A stretch of DNA of 18,413 nucleotides from JAYPUG01 sp038117265 (GCA_038117265.1 JAYOFO010000048.1:1-18413); one strand, 5' to 3'. Counted from the first letter of the stretch, positions 1 to 7,192 are shown. Program-made: numbers and translations. Notes: generated by a model from the sequence alone, not told the origin.

Positions 1-40
1 ATTAGGAATCCCGTGCTCTATCCTACTGAGCTACGGGCGC
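1..40 (-). tRNA. tRNA-Arg(CCU), 5' part only
   Basis: Read on the minus strand from 40 downward, the sequence folds as the 5' half of a tRNA: acceptor strand GCGCCCG (40-34), UA at tRNA positions 8-9, D-stem GCUC/GAGC around a loop containing GG, anticodon-stem strand CGGGA (13-9) and loop UUCCUAA (8-2). This puts anticodon CCU at window positions 6-4, which reads the AGG arginine codon. The 3' half lies before the window start, so T-arm and acceptor pairing cannot be checked. It has its own promoter at 61-89. Confidence 0.9.
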
Positions 41-60
41 ATCGCCGCATCGGCGCGCCC

Positions 61-89
61 CGTATAGCGCCCCGGCAGGACCCTGTCAG
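61..89 (-). promoter_or_regulatory. Sigma70-type promoter of tRNA-Arg
   Basis: On the minus strand a -35 element CTGACA (89-84) is followed after exactly 17 nt by a -10 element TATACG (66-61). The predicted start is near 54, leaving a leader of about 14 nt before the tRNA at 40. Five of six -35 bases match TTGACA, and the spacing is ideal. The site lies between the deacetylase stop and the tRNA, where a stable-RNA promoter would be expected. Confidence 0.65.
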
Positions 90-133
90 CCGCGAAGCCG
101 ATCTCGACCACCCGGGCCGAAACCCGGCCGGGC

Positions 134-1048
134 CTAGGGCGCCGGCGGCCAGCCGCCCGCCGGCCGCACCGACTCGTACCAGTCGAGGATTTCCTCGCCG
201 GTCCACACGAAGGTGTCGGGCCGGTTGCAGACATGTTCGAGGATGCGCCGGATCTCGCGCGCGCGGTGCGGCACGCCCATGATGTAGGGGTGCAGGGTGA
301 AGCACATGATGCGCGTCGAGCCGGGCATGTCGGTCGCGTCGTCGATCAGCTGGTCGAACTCGCGGATCGCGCGGTCGGCATATTCCTGGGCCCGGTGACC
401 CTGGATCAGCTGCATCGCCAGGTCGTTGAGCTCCTGGGTGTAGGGCAGCGAGGTCATGATGCCGTGCTTGGTGCGCAGATCGACCGGCTGGTCGTCGAGC
501 ACCCAGTCGGCCACGTATTTGAAGCCCGCCTCGTGCAGCCAGTCGACCGTGTCGTGGGTCTCGGCGAGTGCCGGGCCGAGCCAGCCTTTCGGGTCGCGGC
601 CCGAGGCCTCCTTCAGCCGCGCGAACACCCGGTGGATCATGTCGCGCTGGTCCGCGACGGCCGGCAAGGCGCGCTGGATCCAGCCATGCCCGCACAGATC
701 CCAGCCCGACTTCAGCGACGCCTCGACGATCTGGGGATATTCGTCGCAGACGGTGCCGTTGAGCACCAGGGTGCACTTGGCCCCAAACTCGTCGAAGATC
801 CGCTTGAGCCGCCAGAAGCCGACCCGCTGGCCGTATTCGTGCCAGGCCCAGTTGGGAATGTCGGGCACCGATTTCTCGACTCCGCCCGGCGGGTTGACCA
901 CGGTGCGCGGCATCGGCGCGTCGATCACCCAGTTCTCGACATTGATGCACGGCCAGACCACCACCTTGCGCCCCTCGGGCAGCGGCAGCGGCGGGCGCCC
1001 CTCGATGGGCACATAGTCGATCCGGTCGGTGGGCCAGTCGAGGCTCAT
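134..1048 (-). CDS. Polysaccharide deacetylase family protein (PuuE/allantoinase-like subgroup)
   Basis: 304 residues, no signal peptide, so probably cytoplasmic. It has the NodB/CE4 fold signature in altered form: NVEN at 36-39 where classical members have TFDD, GHGW at 120-123, GWLGP at 155-159, DWVLDDQP at 181-188 and TLHPY at 251-255. This set fits the subgroup containing PuuE allantoinase and related amidohydrolases rather than chitin or peptidoglycan deacetylases; the usual HxxxH metal motif is reduced to a single His. The likely chemistry is hydrolysis of an amide or imide C-N bond on a small substrate, which I cannot identify. The ATG follows a strong Shine-Dalgarno (GGGGGAG, 7 nt spacing). 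It is the last gene of the pagL-SDR-folB cluster, 40 nt after folB, so a link to nitrogen heterocycle metabolism is possible but inferred. Confidence 0.85.
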   Translation of the reverse strand: MSLDWPTDRIDYVPIEGRPPLPLPEGRKVVVWPCINVENWVIDAPMPRTVVNPPGGVEKSVPDIPNWAWHEYGQRVGFWRLKRIFDEFGAKCTLVLNGTVCDEYPQIVEASLKSGWDLCGHGWIQRALPAVADQRDMIHRVFARLKEASGRDPKGWLGPALAETHDTVDWLHEAGFKYVADWVLDDQPVDLRTKHGIMTSLPYTQELNDLAMQLIQGHRAQEYADRAIREFDQLIDDATDMPGSTRIMCFTLHPYIMGVPHRAREIRRILEHVCNRPDTFVWTGEEILDWYESVRPAGGWPPAP

Positions 1049-1088
1049 TCAAGTCTCCCCCAGTCAATCGCGCGCGGCCGCGCGCCGT

Positions 1089-1517
1089 TCAGTCGTTGCG
1101 GATGCGGACCAGTTCGTAGCCGACACCGTCGGTGTCGGGATAGATGTCGGTCTTCTCGGTCGAGACGCGCACGGCAACCACCTCGGCGAAGTCGAGGCAG
1201 AGCCTGGCAATCTCCTCGACTAGGGTTTCCTGCAGGTTGATGTGCCGGCCGTCGATCAGGTCGAGAATGCCGGCGCGGACCCGGTCGTAGTTGAACACCT
1301 CGGAGATCGAGTCCGTGGCAGGCGCGGTGTCGGTGCGCATGTACAGCACGAGGTTGATGCGCACCGGCTGGGTGCGGCCCTTCTCGTGCTCGTGGATGCC
1401 CATATGGACGTCGACATGCAGGTTGCGGAAGAAGATCTTCCGCACCTCGGGCCAACGGTCCAGCACGAGCTGCTCCACCGGATCGGCGACGCTCACGTCC
1501 ACGACTTGCGCGCTCAT
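1089..1517 (-). CDS. folB: Dihydroneopterin aldolase / epimerase family protein (FolB/FolX-like)
   Basis: 142 residues; the core from about residue 28 matches the tunnel-fold FolB/FolX family. In FolB this enzyme cleaves 7,8-dihydroneopterin to 6-hydroxymethyl-dihydropterin plus glycolaldehyde in folate synthesis; FolX epimerises the triphosphate. Visible family residues are Glu45 in GIHEHE, Tyr77 in FNY, the pterin-anchoring Glu97 in LQE, and Lys122 in STEK. A 27-residue N-terminal extension precedes the core. The ATG at 1517 follows AAGGAG with 8 nt spacing and overlaps the stop of the SDR gene (ATGA), so the pair is translationally coupled. Choice between FolB and FolX, or a paralogue with another pterin substrate, cannot be made from sequence alone, so the symbol is provisional. 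Confidence 0.82.
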   Translation of the reverse strand: MSAQVVDVSVADPVEQLVLDRWPEVRKIFFRNLHVDVHMGIHEHEKGRTQPVRINLVLYMRTDTAPATDSISEVFNYDRVRAGILDLIDGRHINLQETLVEEIARLCLDFAEVVAVRVSTEKTDIYPDTDGVGYELVRIRND

Positions 1518-2299
1518 TGGGAAGGCTCCTTCGGCCGGGGTGTGTCGAGGAACATAACGTCGCGCGCGCTGGGCACCAAATGCTGTCCGCCGTCGACATA
1601 GATCGTCTCGCCGGTGACGGCGCGCGCGCCGACGAGATAGCGCACCGCGCCGGCGACGTCCTCGGGCGTCGAGCCGCGCGCCAGCGGCGTGCGGCCATGC
1701 ACCGCGTCGAACTGCGCAGCCGGCTGGTCGCCGCTTGGCAGGGTCAGGCCCGGCGCGACGGCACACACGCGGACCCGCGGGCCCAGCGCCATAGCCAGCA
1801 TCTCGGTCAGCCCCGAAAGCCCGTATTTCGACAGCGTGTAGGACAGGAAATCGGGGTTCGGGTTGCCGAGCTTCTGGTCGAGCAGGTTGACGATCACCCC
1901 CTCCGCGCCGTCGGGCACGCGGGCCGCAAACGCGCGCGCCAGCAGAATCGGCGCCCGTAGATTGACCGCCATCGTCGCATCGAAACTGGCCGCCGAGAAA
2001 TCCGCGATCGTATCCTCGACGAACATCGAGGCGTTGTTCACGAGGACCGCCAACCCGCCCGTCGCATCGTGCGCGTCGGCGACCAGGCGTTCGCAGGCCG
2101 TCGGATCGGCGAGGTCGGCCGCCAGCGCGGTGGCGCGGCCGCCGCGCGCCACGATCGCAGCGACCGCTTCGGCCGCCGCCGCAGCGGACGCGTTGTGGTG
2201 CACGATCACATGCCAGCCATCGGCCGCCAGGGCCTCGGCGATGCAGCGGCCGATGCGGCGCGCCGCCCCCGTGACCAGTGCGCCCTTCAGCTCTGCCAT
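1514..2299 (-). CDS. SDR oxidoreductase, pteridine reductase (PTR1/FolM)-like
   Basis: 261 residues with a Rossmann fold: TGAARRIG at 10-17 for NADPH, NNAS at 88-91, catalytic YTLSK at 154-158. The usual SDR serine is replaced by Asp141 in NLLDQ, exactly 13 residues before Tyr154. That Asp-13-Tyr-4-Lys arrangement is the catalytic layout of PTR1 (Asp181, Tyr194, Lys198 in Leishmania), and the basic RRIG after the glycine motif is shared with PTR1 and FolM. I infer an NADPH-dependent pterin reductase acting on dihydropterins or dihydromonapterin. The gene overlaps folB by 4 nt, which supports the pterin assignment. The start at 2299 follows GGAGA with about 10 nt spacing. A generic SDR such as FabG is less likely because of the Asp substitution. 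Confidence 0.8.
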   Translation of the reverse strand: MAELKGALVTGAARRIGRCIAEALAADGWHVIVHHNASAAAAAEAVAAIVARGGRATALAADLADPTACERLVADAHDATGGLAVLVNNASMFVEDTIADFSAASFDATMAVNLRAPILLARAFAARVPDGAEGVIVNLLDQKLGNPNPDFLSYTLSKYGLSGLTEMLAMALGPRVRVCAVAPGLTLPSGDQPAAQFDAVHGRTPLARGSTPEDVAGAVRYLVGARAVTGETIYVDGGQHLVPSARDVMFLDTPRPKEPSQ

Positions 2300-2321
2300 G
2301 GAAGGCGATTCTCCGCCGCGG

Positions 2322-2822
2322 CTACTCGATGATGTCCCGGAAGGGGATCAGGTAGTAGACCGAGAGAATCTCGGTGCCGGGATTGCTGTCGCCGAGGCTG
2401 GCGTTCGAGATATGGCTGACGGCCAGCGACAGGCGCGAACGGTCGTCGAACCGGTAGCCGAATTCGAGCTGGGAGCGGAACTCGATCGAATGCCCGAGAT
2501 CCTTGCCGTTGCCGTCGCCGTAGAGCCCGGCGCCGAAGCTGGGTGTCAGCACCCAGCGCCGGCCGAAAAACAGGTCGACCAGGATGCCGACGACGACGTA
2601 AGCGGCCGCGTCGGTCGTCGCCTCGACACCCACCCAGGGCTTCACGAGCCCGAGCAACTTTTCGTCGGAACGGTATTCGACCCGGAGGTCCACAGCGTCC
2701 TTATCGTCGTTGAAGTCGTACCAGCCGCCGCCGATGGCCAGGAAGTCGGGATCGTCGGCCTGCGCCGGCGCCAACCCGAGAACCGCTAGGAACGCCGCAC
2801 ACGCGGCAATGCGTTTCAACAT
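2322..2822 (-). CDS. pagL: Acyloxyacyl hydrolase, PagL-like lipid A 3-O-deacylase
   Basis: 166 residues. A signal peptide (MLKR, hydrophobic core, APAQA, cleavage near residue 22) leads into an amphipathic outer-membrane beta-barrel. The C-terminus has the PagL catalytic set with exact spacing: His137 and Ser139 in SHISNAS and Glu151 twelve residues later, compared with His126/Ser128/Glu140 in Pseudomonas PagL, and it ends in the typical YYLIPF strand. The enzyme removes the 3-O acyl chain of lipid A in the outer membrane. An upstream ATG would add 19 residues, but the start at 2822 gives a clean signal peptide and has GGGGGA about 10 nt upstream. The downstream SDR gene starts 22 nt after its stop, so they are probably cotranscribed. 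Confidence 0.85.
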   Translation of the reverse strand: MLKRIAACAAFLAVLGLAPAQADDPDFLAIGGGWYDFNDDKDAVDLRVEYRSDEKLLGLVKPWVGVEATTDAAAYVVVGILVDLFFGRRWVLTPSFGAGLYGDGNGKDLGHSIEFRSQLEFGYRFDDRSRLSLAVSHISNASLGDSNPGTEILSVYYLIPFRDIIE

Positions 2823-2874
2823 GACCAACGGATCCCCCTTTTCCGGCGCGTCGCGCCGATTCAAACAGCACGCC

Positions 2875-2902
2875 ATCATACGAAATGATCCCGCCCGGGC
2901 AA
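2875..2902 (-). promoter_or_regulatory. Possible promoter of the pagL-SDR-folB cluster
   Basis: On the minus strand TTGCCC (2902-2897) precedes TATGAT (2880-2875) with 16 nt spacing. The -10 matches five of six consensus bases and the -35 four of six. It lies between the pip stop and pagL, giving a leader of about 50 nt that contains a short GC palindrome. The match is moderate; pagL could instead be read through from pip. Confidence 0.4.
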
Positions 2903-2920
2903 ACCGCCCAGACCGGCCCG

Positions 2921-3868
2921 TCAGCTCGGCTGTTTCAGCCGCTCGACCGCGCGCAACAGGGCGATCCGGGTGCCGGGTTCGAGTGCGGAGTGGCCGGCAT
3001 CGGGAATCACGTCATAGGTCGCCTCGGGCCAGGCCTGCGCGATGGCGTCTGCCGTCTCGATCGGACAGACCATGTCGTAGCGACCCTGCACAATCGTCGC
3101 CGGCAGGTGCCGAATCCGGTCGACCCCCGCGATCAGCGCACCGGGCTCGACGAATGCGCCGTTTGCGAGATAGTGGGCCTCGATCCGGGCCAGCGCCAGG
3201 GTGCCCCGCCCGTCCGACAGGGCGGCGATCGCGTCCGGGCTCGGCTTCAGGGTCGAGCAGCGCGCCTCGTACGTCGCCCAAGCCTGTGCGGCCGGCAGAT
3301 GTACCTCGGGATCGGGATCGTTCAGGCGCCGGGCATACGCGGCCAGAAGATCGCCACGCTCGGCCTCGGGCAAGGCTTCACGAAACGCACGGGCGGCCTC
3401 GGGAAAGAAGCGCCCCATCCCCTCGACGAACCAGTCCACCTCGCGGGCACCGCAGGTGAAGATACCGCGCATGACCATGCCCAGACAGCGGTCGGGGTGC
3501 GCCTGCGCATAGGCCAGCGCCAGGGTCGAACCCCACGAGCCGCCGAACAGGTGCCAGCGTGCGATCCCGCGGGCCGCGCGCAGCGCCTCGATGTCGGCGA
3601 CCAGGTGGGCGGTGGTGTTGTCGGCGATGCTGGCGGGGGGCGTCGAGCGGCCGGCGCCGCGCTGGTCGAACAGGACGATGCGGAAGTGCGCCGGATCGAA
3701 GAAGCGCCGGTGGACCGACATCGTTCCGGCACCAGGGCCTCCGTGAAGGAACAGGACCGGTGTGCCGTCCGGGCGGCCGGACTCCTCCCAGTACAATGTA
3801 TGCCCGTCGCCGACCGCCAGCATACCGCTGTCATGGGGTTCGATCTCGGGAAACAGTTCCGTTCGCAA
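2921..3868 (-). CDS. pip: Proline iminopeptidase (alpha/beta hydrolase, family S33)
   Basis: 315 residues, cytoplasmic, removing N-terminal proline from peptides. Visible features are the HGGPG oxyanion motif at 42-46, DQRGAGRS, the nucleophile elbow GGSWGS with Ser111, and the remaining triad residues Asp265 (GRYDMVCP) and His293 (DAGHS). These match Serratia Pip (Ser113, Asp268, His296) nearly one for one. I chose a TTG start at 3868 because AAGGAG lies 9 nt upstream and the protein then begins MRTELFPEIEPHDSG, the usual Pip N-terminus; the alternative GTG at 3892 lacks a Shine-Dalgarno. It is divergent from the nuclease-fold gene. A TTGACT hexamer at 3926-3921 could be its -35 box, but no good -10 follows. 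Confidence 0.93.
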   Translation of the reverse strand: MRTELFPEIEPHDSGMLAVGDGHTLYWEESGRPDGTPVLFLHGGPGAGTMSVHRRFFDPAHFRIVLFDQRGAGRSTPPASIADNTTAHLVADIEALRAARGIARWHLFGGSWGSTLALAYAQAHPDRCLGMVMRGIFTCGAREVDWFVEGMGRFFPEAARAFREALPEAERGDLLAAYARRLNDPDPEVHLPAAQAWATYEARCSTLKPSPDAIAALSDGRGTLALARIEAHYLANGAFVEPGALIAGVDRIRHLPATIVQGRYDMVCPIETADAIAQAWPEATYDVIPDAGHSALEPGTRIALLRAVERLKQPS

Positions 3869-3985
3869 CGCCGCGCTCTCCTTGTCTGGCACCGGGCATG
3901 TGGGTGCGCGCGCGGCGGAAAGTCAACCGCCCGGCCGGCCACGATCCCGCCGCATTGACGCATCAGCCTGCCGCCGAGATGAGGT

Positions 3986-3991
3986 TATAAT
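3986..3991 (+). promoter_or_regulatory. Perfect -10 box (TATAAT) directly before the nuclease-fold gene
   Basis: TATAAT ends 6 nt before the ATG at 3998, so a start about 7 nt downstream would fall on the A of the start codon. No good -35 is seen at 16-18 nt; the nearest TTGACG (3955-3960) is 25 nt away. There is no Shine-Dalgarno at normal distance (GAGG is 13 nt upstream). Together this suggests a leaderless mRNA. Confidence 0.45.
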
Positions 3992-3997
3992 TTTCCC

Positions 3998-4792
3998 ATG
4001 CGCTTTCCCGCGATCATCCTGATCTTGAACCTGCTGGTAGGGCCGGCGGCCCGGGCGGTGGACGGGCCCGACATTCGGGCCGCCCTTGCACCGGGCGAAT
4101 CCGCGCGCGTCACCGCGGTGGTCGACGGCGACACGGTGATGCTGGACACCGGCCGCAAGGTCCGGCTGGTCGGCATCCAGGCGCCGAAGCTTCCGCTCGG
4201 GCGGCCCAACTTCCAGGCCTGGCCGCTGGCCGACGATGCAAAGGCGGCGCTGGAGGAACTGACCCTGGGCCGCACCGTCACGCTCGGCTATGGCGGCCAG
4301 CGCATGGACCGGCACGGCCGGCTGCTGGCGCACCTGTTCACGGCGGACGGAACCTGGGTACAGGGCCGGTTGCTGGCCGACGGGCTCGCCCGCGTCTACA
4401 GCTTCGCCGACAACCGGGCGCTCGTTGCCCGCATGCTGGCGGTCGAGATCCAGGCGCGCGCGGACGGCACCGGCATCTGGTCGCACCCCTTCTATGCGGT
4501 TCTCGACGACGCGGCGAGCGGCGCACATCTGGACCAGTTCGCGCTCGTCGAGGGGCGGGTGACGGACGTGGCCGTCGCGCGCGGGCGCACCTACCTGAAC
4601 TTCGGCGCCGACTGGCGCACGGACTTTACGGTGTCGGTCTCGTCGCGCGACTGGCGTTCGTTCGCGGCGGCCGGCATCGATCCGTCCGACTACCGCGACC
4701 GTCGCATCCGCGTGCGCGGATGGCTAAAATCGCACAATGGTCCGATGAGCGACGTCACCCATCCCGAGCAGATAGAGACCCTGCCCCGATGA
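3998..4792 (+). CDS. Exported staphylococcal-nuclease-fold (thermonuclease family) protein, catalytic Glu missing
   Basis: 264 residues. A signal peptide (MRFPAIILILNLLVGPAARA) is followed by an SNase domain at about 37-163. It keeps the metal-site VDGDT at 42-46 and the two arginines of the active site, Arg56 and Arg108 (RHGR). In the usual RLxGxDTPE segment it reads RLVGIQAPK, so Gln61 and Lys64 occupy the places of Asp40 and the general base Glu43 of staphylococcal nuclease. Classical phosphodiester cleavage is therefore doubtful; a binding role is possible. The C-terminal 80 residues form an extra beta-rich domain, perhaps OB-like, which I cannot name. Its stop overlaps the start of the M48 lipoprotein gene by 4 nt (ATGA), which points to a shared envelope function. 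Confidence 0.85.
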   Translation: MRFPAIILILNLLVGPAARAVDGPDIRAALAPGESARVTAVVDGDTVMLDTGRKVRLVGIQAPKLPLGRPNFQAWPLADDAKAALEELTLGRTVTLGYGGQRMDRHGRLLAHLFTADGTWVQGRLLADGLARVYSFADNRALVARMLAVEIQARADGTGIWSHPFYAVLDDAASGAHLDQFALVEGRVTDVAVARGRTYLNFGADWRTDFTVSVSSRDWRSFAAAGIDPSDYRDRRIRVRGWLKSHNGPMSDVTHPEQIETLPR

Positions 4793-6279
4793 CGAACTTC
4801 CCGCGGCACCGAACGGTGCAGGCCCGCAACTTCCTCGCAGCGCTCGCCCTGCTCACACTCACCGCTTGCTCGGTCAACCCGGCGACGGGCGAGCACAGCT
4901 TCACCGCGTTCATGTCGCCCGAGGACGAGGTTCGGGTCGGCGCCGAGGAGCATCCCAAGATCCTCGAACAGTTCGGCGGCGCCTACGAGAACGCGGACGT
5001 CGCAGCCTATGTCGAGCGGATCGGCCAGAAGCTCGCGCGGGTGTCGGACCTGCCGGACCTGAAGTTTACCTTCACGGTGCTCGACGACGACATCGTCAAC
5101 GCGTTCGCGCTTCCCGGCGGCTACATCTATATCTCGCGCGGCCTGCTCGGCCTCGCCAACAACGAGGCGGAGCTGGCGGGGGTTCTCGGCCACGAGATCG
5201 GCCATGTCACCGCGCGACACTCCGCCCAGCGCTACAGCCGCCAGGTCGCGGCCGGCCTGGGCACGACGATCATCGGGGTCCTCGGCTCGGTCTTCCTGGG
5301 CACTAACGCCGTGGGCGACCTCGTCGGCCAGGGCGCCGCGATCCACATCCAGTCCTTTTCGCGCGAGCAGGAACACGAGGCCGACACGCTCGGCATCCGG
5401 TATTTGGCGCGCGCCGGCTACGAGACCGACGCGATGGCGTCGTTCCTGTCCTCGCTCGAGGCGTTCAGCACACTGGAGGCGAAGGTCAGCGGTCTTCCCG
5501 ACCCGGCCGCGCGCTACAACATCATGTCGACCCATCCGCGCACGGCGGCTCGGGTCGTCGCGGCGAGCCGCGCGGCCAACGCCCAGCCGGTCCCAAACCC
5601 CGAGGTCGGCACGGCCGCCTATCTGAAGCGGATCGACGGGATCGTGTTTGGCGATTCCGCGAGAGAGGGCCTGGTCCGCGGACAGGTCTTCGCCCACGAG
5701 CCGCTCGACTTCCGCTTCGAGGTGCCGCCGGGGTTCAGCCTGTTCAACGGCGCGAACCAGGTCCTGGCGCGCGGCCCGCAGAACGAGATCATCGCGTTCA
5801 GCGGCGCAAACGGCAGCCACCGCGGCACGATGGCCGCCTACCTGACCGGCGTCTGGGCGCGCAATGCCGCACTGGCAAATGTCGAGACCATCGACATCAA
5901 CGGGATGGAGGCGGCGACCGGCACCACGCAGACCCGCAACAATGCCGGTACGTTCGACGCGCGGCTGATTGCCATCCGGCATCCGACCAACCGCATCTAC
6001 CGATTCATCTTCCTGACCCCGCCGGCGCGCACGGCGGCGTTGAACGTCGACCTGCGGCGCACGACCTTCAGCTTCCGCCAGCTCACGGCCGCAGACCGCG
6101 CACGCTATGCCCCGTGGCACGTCAAGACGGTCACGGTCCGCGCCGGCGACACGGTGGAAAGCCTGTCGCGCAACATGCCCATGCCGGGCCCGAAGGACGA
6201 GTGGTTCCGCGTGATCAACGGCCTGCGCGCCGGCGCGCAGCCGACCGCCGGTCAGACCGTCAAGATCGTCACCGAGTAG
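4789..6279 (+). CDS. M48 family zinc metalloprotease lipoprotein with C-terminal LysM-like domain
   Basis: 496 residues. A lipobox LTAC puts the lipidated Cys at position 27, so it is membrane-anchored in the periplasm. The M48 domain has HEIGH at 135-139 (zinc ligands and catalytic Glu) and the third ligand in the later EHEAD segment. Family relatives such as BepA/YfgC and LoiP take part in outer-membrane protein quality control. After a middle domain of unknown role, the last 50 residues (VTVRAGDTVESLS to QTVKIV) resemble a LysM domain that binds peptidoglycan. Translation is coupled to the nuclease-fold gene by an ATGA overlap, and no independent Shine-Dalgarno is obvious. It ends only 4 nt from the stop of the convergent minus-strand gene. 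I would not assign a gene symbol because the family has several paralogues. Confidence 0.92.
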   Translation: MTNFPRHRTVQARNFLAALALLTLTACSVNPATGEHSFTAFMSPEDEVRVGAEEHPKILEQFGGAYENADVAAYVERIGQKLARVSDLPDLKFTFTVLDDDIVNAFALPGGYIYISRGLLGLANNEAELAGVLGHEIGHVTARHSAQRYSRQVAAGLGTTIIGVLGSVFLGTNAVGDLVGQGAAIHIQSFSREQEHEADTLGIRYLARAGYETDAMASFLSSLEAFSTLEAKVSGLPDPAARYNIMSTHPRTAARVVAASRAANAQPVPNPEVGTAAYLKRIDGIVFGDSAREGLVRGQVFAHEPLDFRFEVPPGFSLFNGANQVLARGPQNEIIAFSGANGSHRGTMAAYLTGVWARNAALANVETIDINGMEAATGTTQTRNNAGTFDARLIAIRHPTNRIYRFIFLTPPARTAALNVDLRRTTFSFRQLTAADRARYAPWHVKTVTVRAGDTVESLSRNMPMPGPKDEWFRVINGLRAGAQPTAGQTVKIVTE

Positions 6280-6283
6280 CGGT

Positions 6284-7108
6284 TTACGCCTCGATCGTGT
6301 CGATCAGGGCGCCCGCCGACGAGAAACACCCGGCCACGAGCGCGCCGCCGCGCCCGCTTCCCCCATCCAGGCTGACGGTGAAGGGCGCCTCGACGACCCC
6401 GCGTGCGGCCGGATCGAATCCGCCGACGACGCGCGCGAACTCCCCATAGGGTTCGGTGACCCGGCCCAGTTCGCACGGCGGCCACCAGAAGCTGTCCTTC
6501 TGGGTCGCGAGCGGGCGCGAGGTGTCGATGCCGGCGCTGACGAACAGCAGCTGGGCCCCATCGTCGCGACCGACACTGACGGCCGCGCGGCGCAGCGCCG
6601 AGAGGATCTGCGCATGTCCGGGATGGGCCTGGAACCGGTCGCGCACGTCCGCCGTCCAGCGCGCGCACACGGCCGCACCGGCACGCGCCGCCGCCATCCC
6701 GTCCGCCGCGCTCGCGCCATAGGCTTCGAGCGTCGCACCGACGCCCTGGTCGAGCATCCACGCCAGCACGTCGGCCGGGTCGAGCGCGAGCTGGAGTTGC
6801 TGCAGCTTCTGCCACATTTCCTCCTGGGCGCCGCGCAGGATGGCCACGTCGGATGCGAACATGCCGTGCGCACCGATCACCGCACGGCGGAACTCGAGCA
6901 TGGCATCGAGCGTGTCGGCGGAATCCGGCCCGCGGCCGATCAGGTTGCCAAGGTAGACGAGGCGGTCACCCGCCTCGAAGCGGGCGGCGATCGCCCGATG
7001 GATGGCGCGCAGGCGCGCGGCATCGCCGTGCACGGACGCGATCGCCCAAACCCGCCGGGCCGCATGAAGGACGGCAATCTTGTCGCTGTCGACCACGAAC
7101 GGGGACAT
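6284..7108 (-). CDS. Metallophosphoesterase-fold protein with degraded metal-binding motifs (predicted pseudophosphatase)
   Basis: 274 residues that follow the PPP/ApaH-like phosphatase order from end to end, but each signature is altered. GDIHG becomes ASVHG (24-28), GDYVDRG becomes GNLIGRG (54-60), LRGNHEEM becomes LRGAQEEM (91-98), HAGI becomes SAGI (191-194), and VVHGHTP becomes VVGGFDP (227-233). Metal or catalytic positions Asp, Asp, Asn, His, His and His are thus lost, with only His27 and Arg59 kept. The reading frame is intact and the surrounding fold residues are well kept, so it looks like a retained non-catalytic protein, not a decaying gene. The ATG at 7108 is preceded by AGGAG at 7 nt; an upstream in-frame start at 7159 lacks this. 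It lies downstream of carD but behind a terminator. Confidence 0.75.
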   Translation of the reverse strand: MSPFVVDSDKIAVLHAARRVWAIASVHGDAARLRAIHRAIAARFEAGDRLVYLGNLIGRGPDSADTLDAMLEFRRAVIGAHGMFASDVAILRGAQEEMWQKLQQLQLALDPADVLAWMLDQGVGATLEAYGASAADGMAAARAGAAVCARWTADVRDRFQAHPGHAQILSALRRAAVSVGRDDGAQLLFVSAGIDTSRPLATQKDSFWWPPCELGRVTEPYGEFARVVGGFDPAARGVVEAPFTVSLDGGSGRGGALVAGCFSSAGALIDTIEA

Positions 7109-7192
7109 CGCGCCACTCCTGTTCGGCGCAAGATGAATCAGCGCCTCGCGTCGCCGCAAGGCGCGCGTGCTTTCGATGCCCGTGAAACGAAA

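Noticed and set aside
108..136. GC-rich inverted repeat after the deacetylase gene
   Set aside because: The arms pair only with bulges and there is no T run on the minus strand, so it was not called a terminator.
3921..3926. TTGACT as a -35 box for pip
   Set aside because: No acceptable -10 at 16-18 nt; the best is CACATG.
4690..6120. 476-codon minus-strand open frame opposite the M48 protease
   Set aside because: Arg/Val/Asp-rich shadow without motif; the plus strand has lipobox, HEIGH and LysM-like tail.
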